DNA of 45,291 nucleotides, taken from NCBI RefSeq assembly GCF_003752025.1, contig NZ_RJKR01000001.1, positions 1-45,291 on the forward strand. Direction: 5' to 3'. Shown here in pieces: positions 23,249 through 32,030 of the stretch. Position numbers and translations under genes: made by a program. Source of the stretch: Curtobacterium sp. PhB115. GTDB lineage: Bacteria; Actinomycetota; Actinomycetes; Actinomycetales; Microbacteriaceae. How positions within the stretch are numbered: position 1 is the stretch's first letter; each line of letters opens with the position of its first letter. The notes beneath the pieces are model-generated. The model ran no database searches. It saw only the letters and a list, made by a program, of their open reading frames with translations, and was not told where the DNA came from.

Positions 23249-26161
23249 ATGGTCATCGTCCTCGTCGCGTTCGCGATCGTCGCCCTGATCGTCCCCGCCC
23301 TGACCCCCGTCCTCGGCCGCCGCGTGTTCTACGTGGCGGCCCTCGCTCCCGCAGCGGCCGCCGTACTGACGGTGCTGCAGACGGACGCGGCGCTGCACGG
23401 CGGCGTCGTGGAGCGGCACCGGTGGGTCCCCCAGCTCGACCTCGAGATCGCGCTGCGGATGGACGCCCTGTCGTGGGTGCTCTCCCTCGTGGTGTCCGTC
23501 GTCGGTGCGCTCGTGCTCGTCTACTGCGCCTCGTACTTCGGCCGCGAGGAACCCGGCATCGGTCGGTTCGCCGGCGTGCTGACCGCGTTCGCCGGCTCGA
23601 TGTACGGCCTGGTGGTCGCCGACGACGTCATCGTGCTCTTCGTGCTGTGGGAGGCCACGACGGTCTTCTCCTACCTGTTGATCGGGCACGACGCGGACAA
23701 GCGGGCCAGCCGCGCAGCCGCGATGCAGGCACTCGTCGTCACCACCGCCGGCGGCCTGGCGATGCTCGCCGGGCTCGTGATGCTCTCGGTCGCGGCGGGG
23801 ACGACCTCGCTCTCCGGCATCGTGGCCGACCCGCCGACGGGGACGATCGTGTCCGTCTCGGTGGTGCTGGTGCTGCTCGGCGCACTGACCAAGTCGGCCA
23901 TCGTGCCGTTCCACTTCTGGCTTCCCGCCGCCATGGCCGCCCCGACCCCGGTGAGCGCGTACCTGCACGCCGCCGCGATGGTGAAGGCCGGCATCTACCT
24001 CGTCGCCCGGCTCGCCCCGGCCTTCGCGTTGCTCGACGGCTGGCGCGAGACCATCACGATGCTCGGCGTGCTCGGGATGCTCATCGGCGGCTACCGGGCG
24101 CTCCGGCAGACCGACCTCAAGCTCCTGCTCGCCTACGGCACCGTCGCGCAGCTCGGGTTCCTCGTGCTCGCAGCCGGCTGGGGCGCCCCGGCCGTCGCAC
24201 TCGGCGGCGTCGCACTCCTCGTCGCCCACGCCGCGTTCAAGTCGACGCTGTTCCTGGTCGTCGGCGCGATCGACCACACGACCGGCACCCGCGACCTCGC
24301 GCGCCTCAGCGGTCTCGGGCGCAGGTCCCCGTGGCTCGCCGTCGTCGCGGTGCTCGCGCTCCTGTCGATGGCGGGCATCCCCCCGACGATCGGCTTCGTG
24401 GCGAAGGAAGCCGTCCTGACCGGCTTCATCGAGTCCCTGCACGGGCCGGACGCCGGATGGGCCTGGTTCGCGCTCGTGGGCGTGACCGTCGGGTCGGTGC
24501 TCACCGTCGCCTACTCGCTCCGGTTCCTCTGGGGCGCCTTCGCGCGGAAGCCCGGCGTCGCCCAGACCGAGCCCCACGCCCTGCACGGCCTCGGGGTCGT
24601 GCCGTCGGTCCTCGCACTGACCGGCCTCGCGCTCGGCCTCCTCACCCCGGTCGTCGCGCACGGCATCGAGCCCGCGGCGACGGCGGCAGCACTGTCCGGG
24701 CAGGCGGTCCCGCACCTCGCGCTCTGGCACGGCCTCGAGCCGGCGCTCGGGCTGTCCGCCGTGACGCTCGTCGGTGGACTCGCACTGTTCGCCCTGCGCC
24801 GACCGGTCGAGGCGCTCCAGCACCGGCTCGCCGGGTCCCCGAGCGCGTCGGGCATCTACCGCCGCCTGATGCGCGGGCTCGACCGGGTCGCGACGGGACT
24901 CACGGCCGGGGTCCAGCGGGGCTCCCTGCCGTACTACCTCACCGTGATCCTGTCGGTGTTCGTCGCCGGCGCGATCGCGAACCTCGTCGTCGGTGGCCCG
25001 TGGGCGTTCCACGTCCGGTTCGCCGACTCGTGGGGCCAGATCCCCGTCGTCGTCGTGATGTCGATCGCCGCGGTCGCGGTCCTCACCGCGAAGACCCGGT
25101 TCGCCGCGGCGGTCCTCGTCGGTGTGACCGGCTACGGCATGTCCGTCCTGTTCGTGCTGCACGGCGCGGTCGACCTCGCGCTCACCCAGCTCGTCGTCGA
25201 GACCGTCACCCTCATCGCCTTCGTCCTGGTGCTCCGTCGCCTGCCACCGCGCATCGCCACGACCAACCCGTCGCGGTTCCGTGTCGTGCGCGCGCTGTTC
25301 GCCGGACTCGCCGGACTCACCCTGGCCATCGTCGTCATCGTGGCCGCCTCAGCGCGCACCGCCGAGCCCATCTGGCCGGACCTGCCCGCGCTGACGAGCT
25401 CGTTCGGACACGGCCTCAACGTCGTGAACGTCGCCCTGGTCGACCTGCGCGGCTGGGACACCCTCGGCGAACTCACCGTGGTCGTCGCCGCGGCCACCGG
25501 TGTCGCGAGCCTGATCTTCGTGAACTCCCGCGAGGACACGTTGCCCCGACTCCGCGACCTGCCGGAGACCCTGACGGCCGAGGGTGGCCGCACCGACGGC
25601 GAGCCCCGTGCCTGGCTCCCGACGAGCGCCGCGATCCCGACCGGCCGGTCGGCACTGCTCGACGTGGTCGTCCGGCTGCTGTTCCACGGCCTCATCGTGC
25701 TGTCGGTGTACCTGCTGTTCGCCGGGCACAACGCGGCGGGTGGTGGCTTCGCCGGTGGCCTGGTCGCCGGCATCGCCCTCGCCGCACGGTACCTCGCCGG
25801 TGGCCCGGCCGAGCTCGGCGCCGCAGCCCCGGTTCGTGCCGGTCGCCTGCTCGGGCTGGGTGTCGCCACGGCAGCGATCACGGCCATCGTGCCGCTGTTC
25901 TTCGGCCGCGAAGCGCTCTACTCCGAGTTCTTCGAGGCCACCGTCCCGGTCCTCGGGCACGTCGAGTTCGTCACCGCCACGTTCTTCGACATCGGCGTCT
26001 ACCTGGTCGTCGTCGGCCTCGTGCTCGACGTCCTCCGCAGTCTCGGCGCCGAGGTCGACCGGCAGCGCCTCGAGGACGCCTCGACGCCCACCCGCGACAC
26101 CACCGAGGGGTCCGTCCGCGACACCCTCGAGGCACCCACCCCGGAAGGGAGCGCCACATGA
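23249..26161 (+). CDS. mrpA: Na+/H+ antiporter subunit A, fused MrpA-MrpB
   Basis: A 970-residue integral membrane protein and the first gene of a complete mrp operon. The antiporter-like core shows LWEATTVFSYLLIGHD near residue 135 (key Glu), KSAIVPFHFWLPAAMAAPTPVSAYLHAAAMVKAG near 215-250 (key Lys residues) and AHAAFKSTLFLVVGAIDH near 330. After the MrpA C-terminal helices, residues about 800-930 form an MrpB domain (VRLLFHGLIVLSVYLLFAGHNAAGGGFAGGLVAG). The fusion explains the absence of a separate mrpB. GAGGAGGT lies 5 bases upstream of the ATG. The complex exchanges sodium for protons and supports pH and salt tolerance. Confidence 0.96.
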   Translation: MVIVLVAFAIVALIVPALTPVLGRRVFYVAALAPAAAAVLTVLQTDAALHGGVVERHRWVPQLDLEIALRMDALSWVLSLVVSVVGALVLVYCASYFGREEPGIGRFAGVLTAFAGSMYGLVVADDVIVLFVLWEATTVFSYLLIGHDADKRASRAAAMQALVVTTAGGLAMLAGLVMLSVAAGTTSLSGIVADPPTGTIVSVSVVLVLLGALTKSAIVPFHFWLPAAMAAPTPVSAYLHAAAMVKAGIYLVARLAPAFALLDGWRETITMLGVLGMLIGGYRALRQTDLKLLLAYGTVAQLGFLVLAAGWGAPAVALGGVALLVAHAAFKSTLFLVVGAIDHTTGTRDLARLSGLGRRSPWLAVVAVLALLSMAGIPPTIGFVAKEAVLTGFIESLHGPDAGWAWFALVGVTVGSVLTVAYSLRFLWGAFARKPGVAQTEPHALHGLGVVPSVLALTGLALGLLTPVVAHGIEPAATAAALSGQAVPHLALWHGLEPALGLSAVTLVGGLALFALRRPVEALQHRLAGSPSASGIYRRLMRGLDRVATGLTAGVQRGSLPYYLTVILSVFVAGAIANLVVGGPWAFHVRFADSWGQIPVVVVMSIAAVAVLTAKTRFAAAVLVGVTGYGMSVLFVLHGAVDLALTQLVVETVTLIAFVLVLRRLPPRIATTNPSRFRVVRALFAGLAGLTLAIVVIVAASARTAEPIWPDLPALTSSFGHGLNVVNVALVDLRGWDTLGELTVVVAAATGVASLIFVNSREDTLPRLRDLPETLTAEGGRTDGEPRAWLPTSAAIPTGRSALLDVVVRLLFHGLIVLSVYLLFAGHNAAGGGFAGGLVAGIALAARYLAGGPAELGAAAPVRAGRLLGLGVATAAITAIVPLFFGREALYSEFFEATVPVLGHVEFVTATFFDIGVYLVVVGLVLDVLRSLGAEVDRQRLEDASTPTRDTTEGSVRDTLEAPTPEGSAT

Positions 26162-26568
26162 CCGTCACCCTCGTCCTCGTCATCGCGATGGCGGTGCTGT
26201 TCTCCTGCGGCGTCTACCTGCTGCTCGAACGCTCCCTGACCCGGATGCTGCTCGGGTTCCTGCTGCTCGGCAACGCCCTGAACCTGCTGCTGCTGGTCAT
26301 GTCGGGCGCGGCAGGCAACCCCCCGATCGGCAAGTCCGCCGACGGCATCACGGATCCGCTCCCCCAGGCCTTCGCCCTGACCGCCATCGTCATCACCTTC
26401 GCGGTCAGTGCGTTCCTGCTGGCACTCATCCACCGCTCCTGGCAGCTGTCCCGCGCCGACGAGGTCGAGGTCGACGAGGCCGACGTCGCGATCGGCCGGG
26501 AACGCGACGAGCCGGCCGACGAGGACCCGGAAACCGTCACCGACGCAGAACAGGAGGCGACCCGATGA
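26158..26568 (+). CDS. mrpC: Na+/H+ antiporter subunit MrpC
   Basis: A 136-residue protein of the NuoK-like MrpC family with three membrane helices: residues 2-22, 27-47 (LTRMLLGFLLLGNALNLLLLVMSG) and 70-95 (PLPQAFALTAIVITFAVSAFLLAL). The motif GNALNLL and the TAIVI segment are typical. A charged tail (about 100-136, rich in Asp/Glu) is longer than usual. Its ATG overlaps the mrpA stop codon (ATGA), which couples their translation. Confidence 0.93.
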   Translation: MTVTLVLVIAMAVLFSCGVYLLLERSLTRMLLGFLLLGNALNLLLLVMSGAAGNPPIGKSADGITDPLPQAFALTAIVITFAVSAFLLALIHRSWQLSRADEVEVDEADVAIGRERDEPADEDPETVTDAEQEATR

Positions 26569-28259
26569 CCTGGCTCGTCCCGCTCCTCGTGCTCGTCCCG
26601 CTGCTCGGCGCCGCGGTCGCCCTCGGGCTGCTCCGGCACCAGAAGCTCCAGCGTGCGATCACCGTCGTGGTCCTCGTCGTGGCGCTCGCCGTCGCCGCCA
26701 CCCTGATGGTGCTCGTCGACCGGCACGGCACCATCGTCGTGCAGGTCGGCGGATGGGACGCTCCGTACGGCATCTCGCTCGTGGTCGACCGGTTGAGCGC
26801 CCTGCTCCTGACCGTGAGCGCGAGCGTGCTGCTGCTCGTCCTGCTCTTCTCGATCGGCCAGGGTCTGGCGGCCGACGACGAGGACGCCCCGGTCACGATC
26901 TTCTACCCGACCTACCTCGTGCTCGCCGCCGGTGTGCTCGACTCGTTCATCGCCGGCGACCTCTTCAACCTCTACGTCGCGTTCGAGATGCTGCTCGTGG
27001 CGAGCTACGTGCTCATCACCCTCGGCGGCAGCGAGCAGCGCGTCCGGGCCGGCACCACGTACATCGTCACGAGCCTCATCGCGTCGGCGATCTTCCTCGC
27101 CGCGATCGGCCTGGTGTACGGGGCGACCGGCACCGTGAACATCGCGCAGATCAGCGAGCGCGTCGCCGGTCTGCCCGAGCACGTCCAGCTGCTCCTGCAC
27201 ACGATGCTGCTGATCGGCTTCGGCATCAAGGCAGCGGTGTTCCCCCTGGCCTTCTGGCTGCCGGACTCCTACCCGACGGCCCCCGCACCGGTCACCGCGG
27301 TGTTCGCGGGCCTGCTGACGAAGGTCGGTATCTACGCGATCATCCGTCTCGAGACGGTGATCTTCCCGAGGCCGCAGCTCAACACCGTGCTGCTCGTGGT
27401 GGCCGCGCTGACGATGCTCGTCGGGGTGCTCGGCGCCGTGTCCCAGACCGACGTGAAACGACTGCTGTCCTTCACGCTCATCAGCCACATCGGCTTCATG
27501 GTGATGGGCGTCGGGCTCGGGACCGTCGCGGGCACGGCGGCCGCGGTGTTCTACACGGTGCACCACATCGTCGTGCAGACCACGCTGTTCCTGGTGTCGG
27601 GACTGATGGAACGCGTCGGCGGGACGACCTCGACGAGATCGCTCGGCGGGTTGCTGAAAGCCGCGCCGCTCTTGGCGGCGCTGTACCTGATCCCCGCGTT
27701 CAACCTGGGCGGGATCCCGCCGTTCTCCGGGTTCATCGGCAAGCTCGGCCTGTTCCGGGCCGCCGCCGAGGACGGCTCCCCGATGGCCTACGTGACGATC
27801 GGTGCCGGTGTCGTCACCTCGCTGCTCACGCTCTACGCGCTGATGCGCGTCTGGGATGCAGCCTTCTGGCGGCCGAAGCCGGCGGCCGAGGCCGCGGCGC
27901 CGCACGCGACGACCGCCGAGCCGCACGCGCACCTGCGGTCGCCGGAACCGGCGCCCCTGACCGTCTCCGAGGAGACGGGTGAGGCCTTCCACCCTGGAGG
28001 CTCGGTGACGGTCACCGACGCACCCCACGCGAGCAGGGCCTCCCGTCCGACCACCGGCGCAGCCGACGTGGCAGGCGAGGCGCCGTCGCGGACGCGACTG
28101 CCCAAGATGCTCGTCGGCGTGACGACGGTCGCCGTCCTCGGATCCGTCGCCCTGACCGTCGTCGCCGGTCCGCTGTACGGGTACGCCACCCGCGCGGCCG
28201 AGTCCCTCGAGTCCCCCGACCGCTACGTGCAGGCCGTCCTCGGAGGTGATGCGCGATGA
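26565..28259 (+). CDS. mrpD: Na+/H+ antiporter subunit MrpD
   Basis: A 564-residue antiporter-like subunit related to NuoL/M/N. Key regions are FNLYVAFEMLLVASYVLI near residue 135 (Glu), GFGIKAAVFPLAFWLPDSYPTAPAPVTAVFAGLLTKVGIYA near 220-260 (Lys), SHIGFMVMGVGLG and HHIVVQTTLFLVSGLME near 335. Residues about 435-510 are a hydrophilic, His- and Pro-rich insert between the last helices, making the protein roughly 70 residues longer than usual. ATGA overlap with mrpC and CAGGAGGC upstream. Confidence 0.95.
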   Translation: MTWLVPLLVLVPLLGAAVALGLLRHQKLQRAITVVVLVVALAVAATLMVLVDRHGTIVVQVGGWDAPYGISLVVDRLSALLLTVSASVLLLVLLFSIGQGLAADDEDAPVTIFYPTYLVLAAGVLDSFIAGDLFNLYVAFEMLLVASYVLITLGGSEQRVRAGTTYIVTSLIASAIFLAAIGLVYGATGTVNIAQISERVAGLPEHVQLLLHTMLLIGFGIKAAVFPLAFWLPDSYPTAPAPVTAVFAGLLTKVGIYAIIRLETVIFPRPQLNTVLLVVAALTMLVGVLGAVSQTDVKRLLSFTLISHIGFMVMGVGLGTVAGTAAAVFYTVHHIVVQTTLFLVSGLMERVGGTTSTRSLGGLLKAAPLLAALYLIPAFNLGGIPPFSGFIGKLGLFRAAAEDGSPMAYVTIGAGVVTSLLTLYALMRVWDAAFWRPKPAAEAAAPHATTAEPHAHLRSPEPAPLTVSEETGEAFHPGGSVTVTDAPHASRASRPTTGAADVAGEAPSRTRLPKMLVGVTTVAVLGSVALTVVAGPLYGYATRAAESLESPDRYVQAVLGGDAR

Positions 28260-28840
28260 CCGATGACACCCGACGGATCACGAACGCGCGTCGCATCGCG
28301 GTGGCGTGGCGCTACGACGTCCCGCTCGTCGCCGGGCTCACCGTGCTGTGGGCGCTGCTCTGGGGGTCGTGGACGCCGCTGACGCTGCTGTGCGGCATCG
28401 TCGTCGCGCTGCTCGTCACGCAGGCCCTGCCGCTCCCACCGGTCCCCCTGTCGGCACGCTTCTCGGTCCCGCACGCGATCTGGTTCCTGGTCGTGTGGTC
28501 CGGACTCGTGATCACTGCCTCGTTCCGGGTCGCCTGGGTCGCCTTCCGGCCGAGGGGCGTCCGACGGAGCTCGATCGTCCTGGTGCAGATGCACAGCACC
28601 TCGGAGATGACCTTCACGCTCGCCACGCTCGCGGTGTCGCTCGTGCCCGGCTCCTACGTGGCGGACGTCGACCTCCGCCGTCGGCGCCTGCTGCTGCACG
28701 TGCTCGACACCGAGCGGCTCGAGCAGGTCGAACAGGAGCGCCGGGTCGTGCTCCGGATCGAGGCGATGGTGATCCGTGCGCTCGGCTCGAAGCAGGACGT
28801 CTCGGAGCTGTCCGAGCCGCTGCCGGAGGTCGTCCGGTGA
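28256..28840 (+). CDS. mrpE: Na+/H+ antiporter subunit MrpE
   Basis: A 194-residue MrpE protein. Two or three N-terminal helices (about residues 24-60 and 72-95, with FLVVWSGLVITASFRVAWVAF) lead to a soluble C-terminal domain with the family stretch MTFTLATLAVSLVPGSYVADVD near 120-140. It is part of the small-subunit set needed to assemble the Mrp complex. Its ATG overlaps the mrpD stop by four bases. Confidence 0.93.
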   Translation: MTDDTRRITNARRIAVAWRYDVPLVAGLTVLWALLWGSWTPLTLLCGIVVALLVTQALPLPPVPLSARFSVPHAIWFLVVWSGLVITASFRVAWVAFRPRGVRRSSIVLVQMHSTSEMTFTLATLAVSLVPGSYVADVDLRRRRLLLHVLDTERLEQVEQERRVVLRIEAMVIRALGSKQDVSELSEPLPEVVR

Positions 28841-29178
28841 GCGCCGCGGTCGTCGTGATGGGGATCGGCATCGCCCTCGTCCTGGCCCTGCTCGGGACGA
28901 CGCTCGCGCTGGCCGTCGGGCGGATCGTGCGCGGGCCGACGATCCTCGACCGGATGATCGGCTCCGACATGGTGCTGACCTCGGTGCTCGTCGTCATCGC
29001 GGCGTCGATGGTGGTGCGGCGTGACCTGACCGGGGTGCCCGTGCTCGTGGTGATCGCCGCGACGAGCGTGTTCGCCACCGTGGCCGTCGCCCGGGCCGTC
29101 ACACCGTCGTCGGACCCCTCCGACGAGGGCAGCGACGCGACCACCCCGGAGCACGCCGTGGAAGAGGAGCAGCCGTGA
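28837..29178 (+). CDS. mrpF: Na+/H+ antiporter subunit MrpF
   Basis: A 113-residue protein with three helices, starting with GTG in a GTGA overlap with mrpE. The segment VGRIVRGPTILDRMIGSDMVLTS (about residues 27-50) holds the MrpF signature with the conserved Asp pair. GGAGGT lies 7 bases before the GTG. The C-terminal tail is acidic. It works in the membrane as part of the Mrp complex. Confidence 0.92.
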   Translation: MSAAVVVMGIGIALVLALLGTTLALAVGRIVRGPTILDRMIGSDMVLTSVLVVIAASMVVRRDLTGVPVLVVIAATSVFATVAVARAVTPSSDPSDEGSDATTPEHAVEEEQP

Positions 29179-29531
29179 CCGAGATGATCCAGTCCTTCCT
29201 CGACGCCGCCGGTGTGCGCGCGTGGATCGCCCTCGGGCTGCTGCTCGTCGGGTCGGTCCTGTCGCTCGGTGCCGCCGTCGGCATCGTGCGCTTCCCCGAC
29301 CCGCTCGTCCGTCTGCACGCGATGGCGAAGCCGCAGGTGCTCGGGTTGGCGCTGTCCCTGGCTGCGATCGTGGTGGCGTCGTGGACCTGGACGTCACTGT
29401 GGGTCGTGCTGCCCGTCCTGGTGTTCCAGCTGTTCCTGGTGCCGGTCTCGACGCACATGATCGCCCGGGCCGGGCTGCGGTCCGGCGACTACCGGCACGA
29501 GGACCTGCTCGTCGACGACACGGAGTCCTGA
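29175..29531 (+). CDS. mrpG: Na+/H+ antiporter subunit MrpG
   Basis: A 118-residue MrpG/PhaG protein with three helices. The signature AAVGIVRFPDPLVRLHAMAKPQVLG is at about residues 33-57. It begins with GTG in a GTGA overlap with mrpF and closes the operon. The stop codon lies only 5 bases from the end of the convergent MFS gene, with no hairpin between. Confidence 0.93.
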   Translation: MTEMIQSFLDAAGVRAWIALGLLLVGSVLSLGAAVGIVRFPDPLVRLHAMAKPQVLGLALSLAAIVVASWTWTSLWVVLPVLVFQLFLVPVSTHMIARAGLRSGDYRHEDLLVDDTES

Positions 29532-29536
29532 GACGC

Positions 29537-30778
29537 TCAGGCGGTCGGGACGCGACGCGGCAGCAGCAGGTTCACGACCGCCGCCAGCACGACGACCGCC
29601 GCCGAGGCCGCGGGCAGCAGCATCGCGGCTGCGGTGCCGTGCTGCTCCGCGAGGTCGCCGGTGATCGCGGAGGCGATCGACTGCCCGACGATCACCGCGG
29701 ACCCGAGGATCGTCATGGTCGTCGCCGAGCGCCCCACGGGCGACCGGTCGGACCCGAGGCTGTACTGCGCGACGAGGGTCGGCCCGATGCCGATGCCCAT
29801 GATCGCGAGGACCACGCCCACGGCCAGCACGGACTGCGCCTGCGAGAACGCGACCGCACCGCCGAGCAGGACCACGCCGAACACGAGCCAGCGCCAGCCG
29901 ATGCCGAAGGCCCGCGGGAACGCCGCCGAACCGAGCGCGAGGCCCGCGGAGCCGATGCCCATCAGGCCGTAGAGCAGCCCCGCCTGGGACGCCTCGCCGT
30001 GGGTCTCCATGAACGCCGTCAGCGAGGTGAGTGTCGAGCCGAAGAACAGGCCGACGCCGAGGATCCCCACCACGACCACGACGAGCCGCGGGCGGAGGAG
30101 CTGCCGTGCCGGTGCCTGCTCGCGCTCGGCGTGCTGCCCGAGGACGAGCTTGCCGGTCGGGTGCAGGGCGAAGGCCGTCGCGAAGACGAAGGTCAGGGCC
30201 GAGGCACCCGCGACGGCGACCCACGGGGCGATCGCGCTGGCGAGGATCCCGACCAGGAACGGTCCGATGATGAAGACGGTCTCGTCGGCGGCCGACTCGT
30301 ACGCCATCGTCCCGCTCAGGACCTTCTCGCGCCGGTGCGGTGCCATCCGCTGCCGCACGATCGCGACGAGCCGGGTACGGGACATCGGCGCGACCTGTGG
30401 CGCTGACGCACCGATGCAGAAGGCCATCGCGAGGACCGCGACGTCGGGCGCGGTGCCGTTCACGACGAACGGGAACGCGCCGAGCAGCGCCGCGTTCAGC
30501 AGGCCGACGGGGACCAGCACGGCACGCTGGCCGAAGCGGTCCGCTGCCGCACCGACCATCGGGCCGAAGACGGCAGCGCCGATGCCGACCGAAGCGGAGT
30601 TGACGCCGCCGAGCGCCACGGAGTCACGCGCGGCGACCACGAGCGTCAGGACCCCGACGACCATCATCGCGAAGGGGAGCCGGGCGATGAACGCCACGGG
30701 GAAGTACCAGCGTCCGGCGAGGGCGACCAGTGAGGAGTCGCGGTCGGCGGCGGACGCCGTGGAACGTGCTTGGAGCAT
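29537..30778 (-). CDS. MFS transporter
   Basis: A 413-residue major facilitator with about twelve helices. The first half has the loop MVGAAADRFGQRAVLVPVG (about residues 75-95), a MFS motif A variant, and SRTRLVAIVRQRMAPHRREKVLSGTMAYESAADETVFIIGPFLVG near 140-180. This resembles exporters of the SET/arabinose-efflux-like and drug-efflux groups; the substrate is unknown. The ATG at 30778 has only a weak AAGG site 11 bases upstream. The 208-bp gap to the divergent AKR gene suggests a leader of up to about 85 bases. Confidence 0.82.
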   Translation of the reverse strand: MLQARSTASAADRDSSLVALAGRWYFPVAFIARLPFAMMVVGVLTLVVAARDSVALGGVNSASVGIGAAVFGPMVGAAADRFGQRAVLVPVGLLNAALLGAFPFVVNGTAPDVAVLAMAFCIGASAPQVAPMSRTRLVAIVRQRMAPHRREKVLSGTMAYESAADETVFIIGPFLVGILASAIAPWVAVAGASALTFVFATAFALHPTGKLVLGQHAEREQAPARQLLRPRLVVVVVGILGVGLFFGSTLTSLTAFMETHGEASQAGLLYGLMGIGSAGLALGSAAFPRAFGIGWRWLVFGVVLLGGAVAFSQAQSVLAVGVVLAIMGIGIGPTLVAQYSLGSDRSPVGRSATTMTILGSAVIVGQSIASAITGDLAEQHGTAAAMLLPAASAAVVVLAAVVNLLLPRRVPTA

Positions 30779-30986
30779 GGGGGTGGTGTGCCTTCTCGGC
30801 CCGGCCCGGTTCGGTGGGGGCGGACCCATCGGGTGCCGCCGTTGTCCGCCGGGGAGCCGGCAGCCGGTAGATACACACTGCGTGTTGGTGGAACTGCGTC
30901 CAGGGTACCAAGGGTCCGTGCGGGGCCCCCGGTAACCGTTCGTCACCCTCGCCCGGTCGCCGCTCCGCGCCCATATCGTGGCGCGC
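30779..30986. other. Divergent intergenic region, MFS and AKR genes
   Basis: A 208-bp gap between the MFS (-) and AKR (+) starts. TATCGT (30974-30979) is the likely -10 of the AKR gene. For the MFS gene an AT-richer patch around 30868-30890 (minus-strand GTGTATCT) may hold the promoter. No clear operator or structured leader was recognised. Confidence 0.4.
30974..30979 (+). promoter_or_regulatory. -10 hexamer of leaderless AKR gene
   Basis: TATCGT ends 7 bases before the ATG at 30987, which favours that ATG over the in-frame GTG at 30978 that overlaps the hexamer. Confidence 0.5.
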
Positions 30987-32021
30987 ATGGAACAGCGACG
31001 GATGGGGCGCACGGGGGCGCCGATCAGTTCGCTGACGCTCGGGACGCGCGCCGTCGCGAGCGTCGCGGGCCACGACCCCTCGGCGGCCGTGACCCTGGTG
31101 CTCGAAGCGCTCGGTCGTGGCGTGACGGCGGTCGACGTGTCCGACGCCGACGGGGCCGGACTCGCCGAGAGCACCGTCGGTGCGGCGATCGCCGGACGGC
31201 GGGAGGACGTCTTCCTGTCCGTGCGCTTCGGCGACCCGGTCGACCGGGACCCCGCGCACCGCGGCAACGGTCGGCGGTGGATGTTCCGCGCGGTGGAGCG
31301 GAGCCTGGAGCGGCTCGGCACCGACGTCATCGACCTGTACCAGCCGGCGCACCCGGACCCGACGACGTCGCTCGACGAGACCCTCGACGCCCTCGCCGAC
31401 CTGGTGGCGCAGGGCAAGATCCGCGCCTTCGGGATCCCCGGGTTCCCGGCCGAGGAACTCGTCGAGGCGCAGTGGCTCCGGTCCGGGTCGAAGAGCGCGA
31501 CCGCGACGCACGTGCCGTACTCGATCCTGACGCGCACCGCCGAGCGCACGGTGTTCCCCGTCGCCCGACGGTTCGGCCTCGGCGTGCTCGCCGGCGCACC
31601 CCTCGCCGGTGGCTGGTTGTCGGGCACCTACCGGAGCGGCACCGTGCAGCCGCGGTCGCCGCTGGCCGACGAGCACCCGGAGGTCTACGACATCGGGTCA
31701 CCGCGGAACCGTCGGAAGCTCGAGGTCGCCGATCGACTCGGACGGCTCGCCGACGAGTCCGGGTACACGGTGTCCGAACTCGCCGTCGCCTTCGCCCTGA
31801 CCCACCCGGACGTGTCGTCCGTCGTCGTCGGCCCGCGGACCGTCTCGCACGTCGACGCCTACGTCCAGGCCTCCGAGATCGTCCTGGACGACGGGCTGCT
31901 CGACGCGGTGGACGCCATCGTGGCGCCGGGCACGCACCTGCTCGAACGTGACACGGGGTTCGCCCTGCCCGCACTCACGCGCGAGCGGCTCCGTGGCCGG
32001 GTGGCCGCCCGCGCGTACTGA
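30987..32021 (+). CDS. Aldo/keto reductase-like protein lacking catalytic residues
   Basis: A 344-residue AKR-fold protein recognisable by its ends (RRMGRTGAPISSLTLGT, then QGKIRAFGIPGF, PVARRFGLGVLAGAPLAGGWLSG and PDVSSVVVGPRTVSH). The catalytic tetrad is broken. The Asp is kept (Asp50), but the Tyr position in the usual D-x4-Y-G is Asp55 (VDVSDADGAG), the Lys position is Arg80 (FLSVRFG instead of TK), and the His position in LYQ-x-H is Ala121, with His122 shifted one place. It is full length, with no stop or frameshift, so it is probably a non-enzymatic or altered AKR. The intact AKR at 32031 lies convergent, 9 bases away. Confidence 0.85.
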   Translation: MEQRRMGRTGAPISSLTLGTRAVASVAGHDPSAAVTLVLEALGRGVTAVDVSDADGAGLAESTVGAAIAGRREDVFLSVRFGDPVDRDPAHRGNGRRWMFRAVERSLERLGTDVIDLYQPAHPDPTTSLDETLDALADLVAQGKIRAFGIPGFPAEELVEAQWLRSGSKSATATHVPYSILTRTAERTVFPVARRFGLGVLAGAPLAGGWLSGTYRSGTVQPRSPLADEHPEVYDIGSPRNRRKLEVADRLGRLADESGYTVSELAVAFALTHPDVSSVVVGPRTVSHVDAYVQASEIVLDDGLLDAVDAIVAPGTHLLERDTGFALPALTRERLRGRVAARAY

Positions 32022-32030
32022 GTGGACGGC

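Noticed and set aside
23168..25162. Long open frame (over 660 codons) antisense to mrpA
   Set aside because: High GC makes stop codons rare on the opposite strand. The translation is Arg/His/Gly/Glu-rich without any domain, while the plus-strand mrpA is unmistakable.
30664..30876. Upstream open frame (GTG start) overlapping the start of the MFS gene, possible attenuation peptide
   Set aside because: No ribosome site, Pro/Arg-rich shadow composition, and no stop before the MFS start. Not enough to call a leader peptide.
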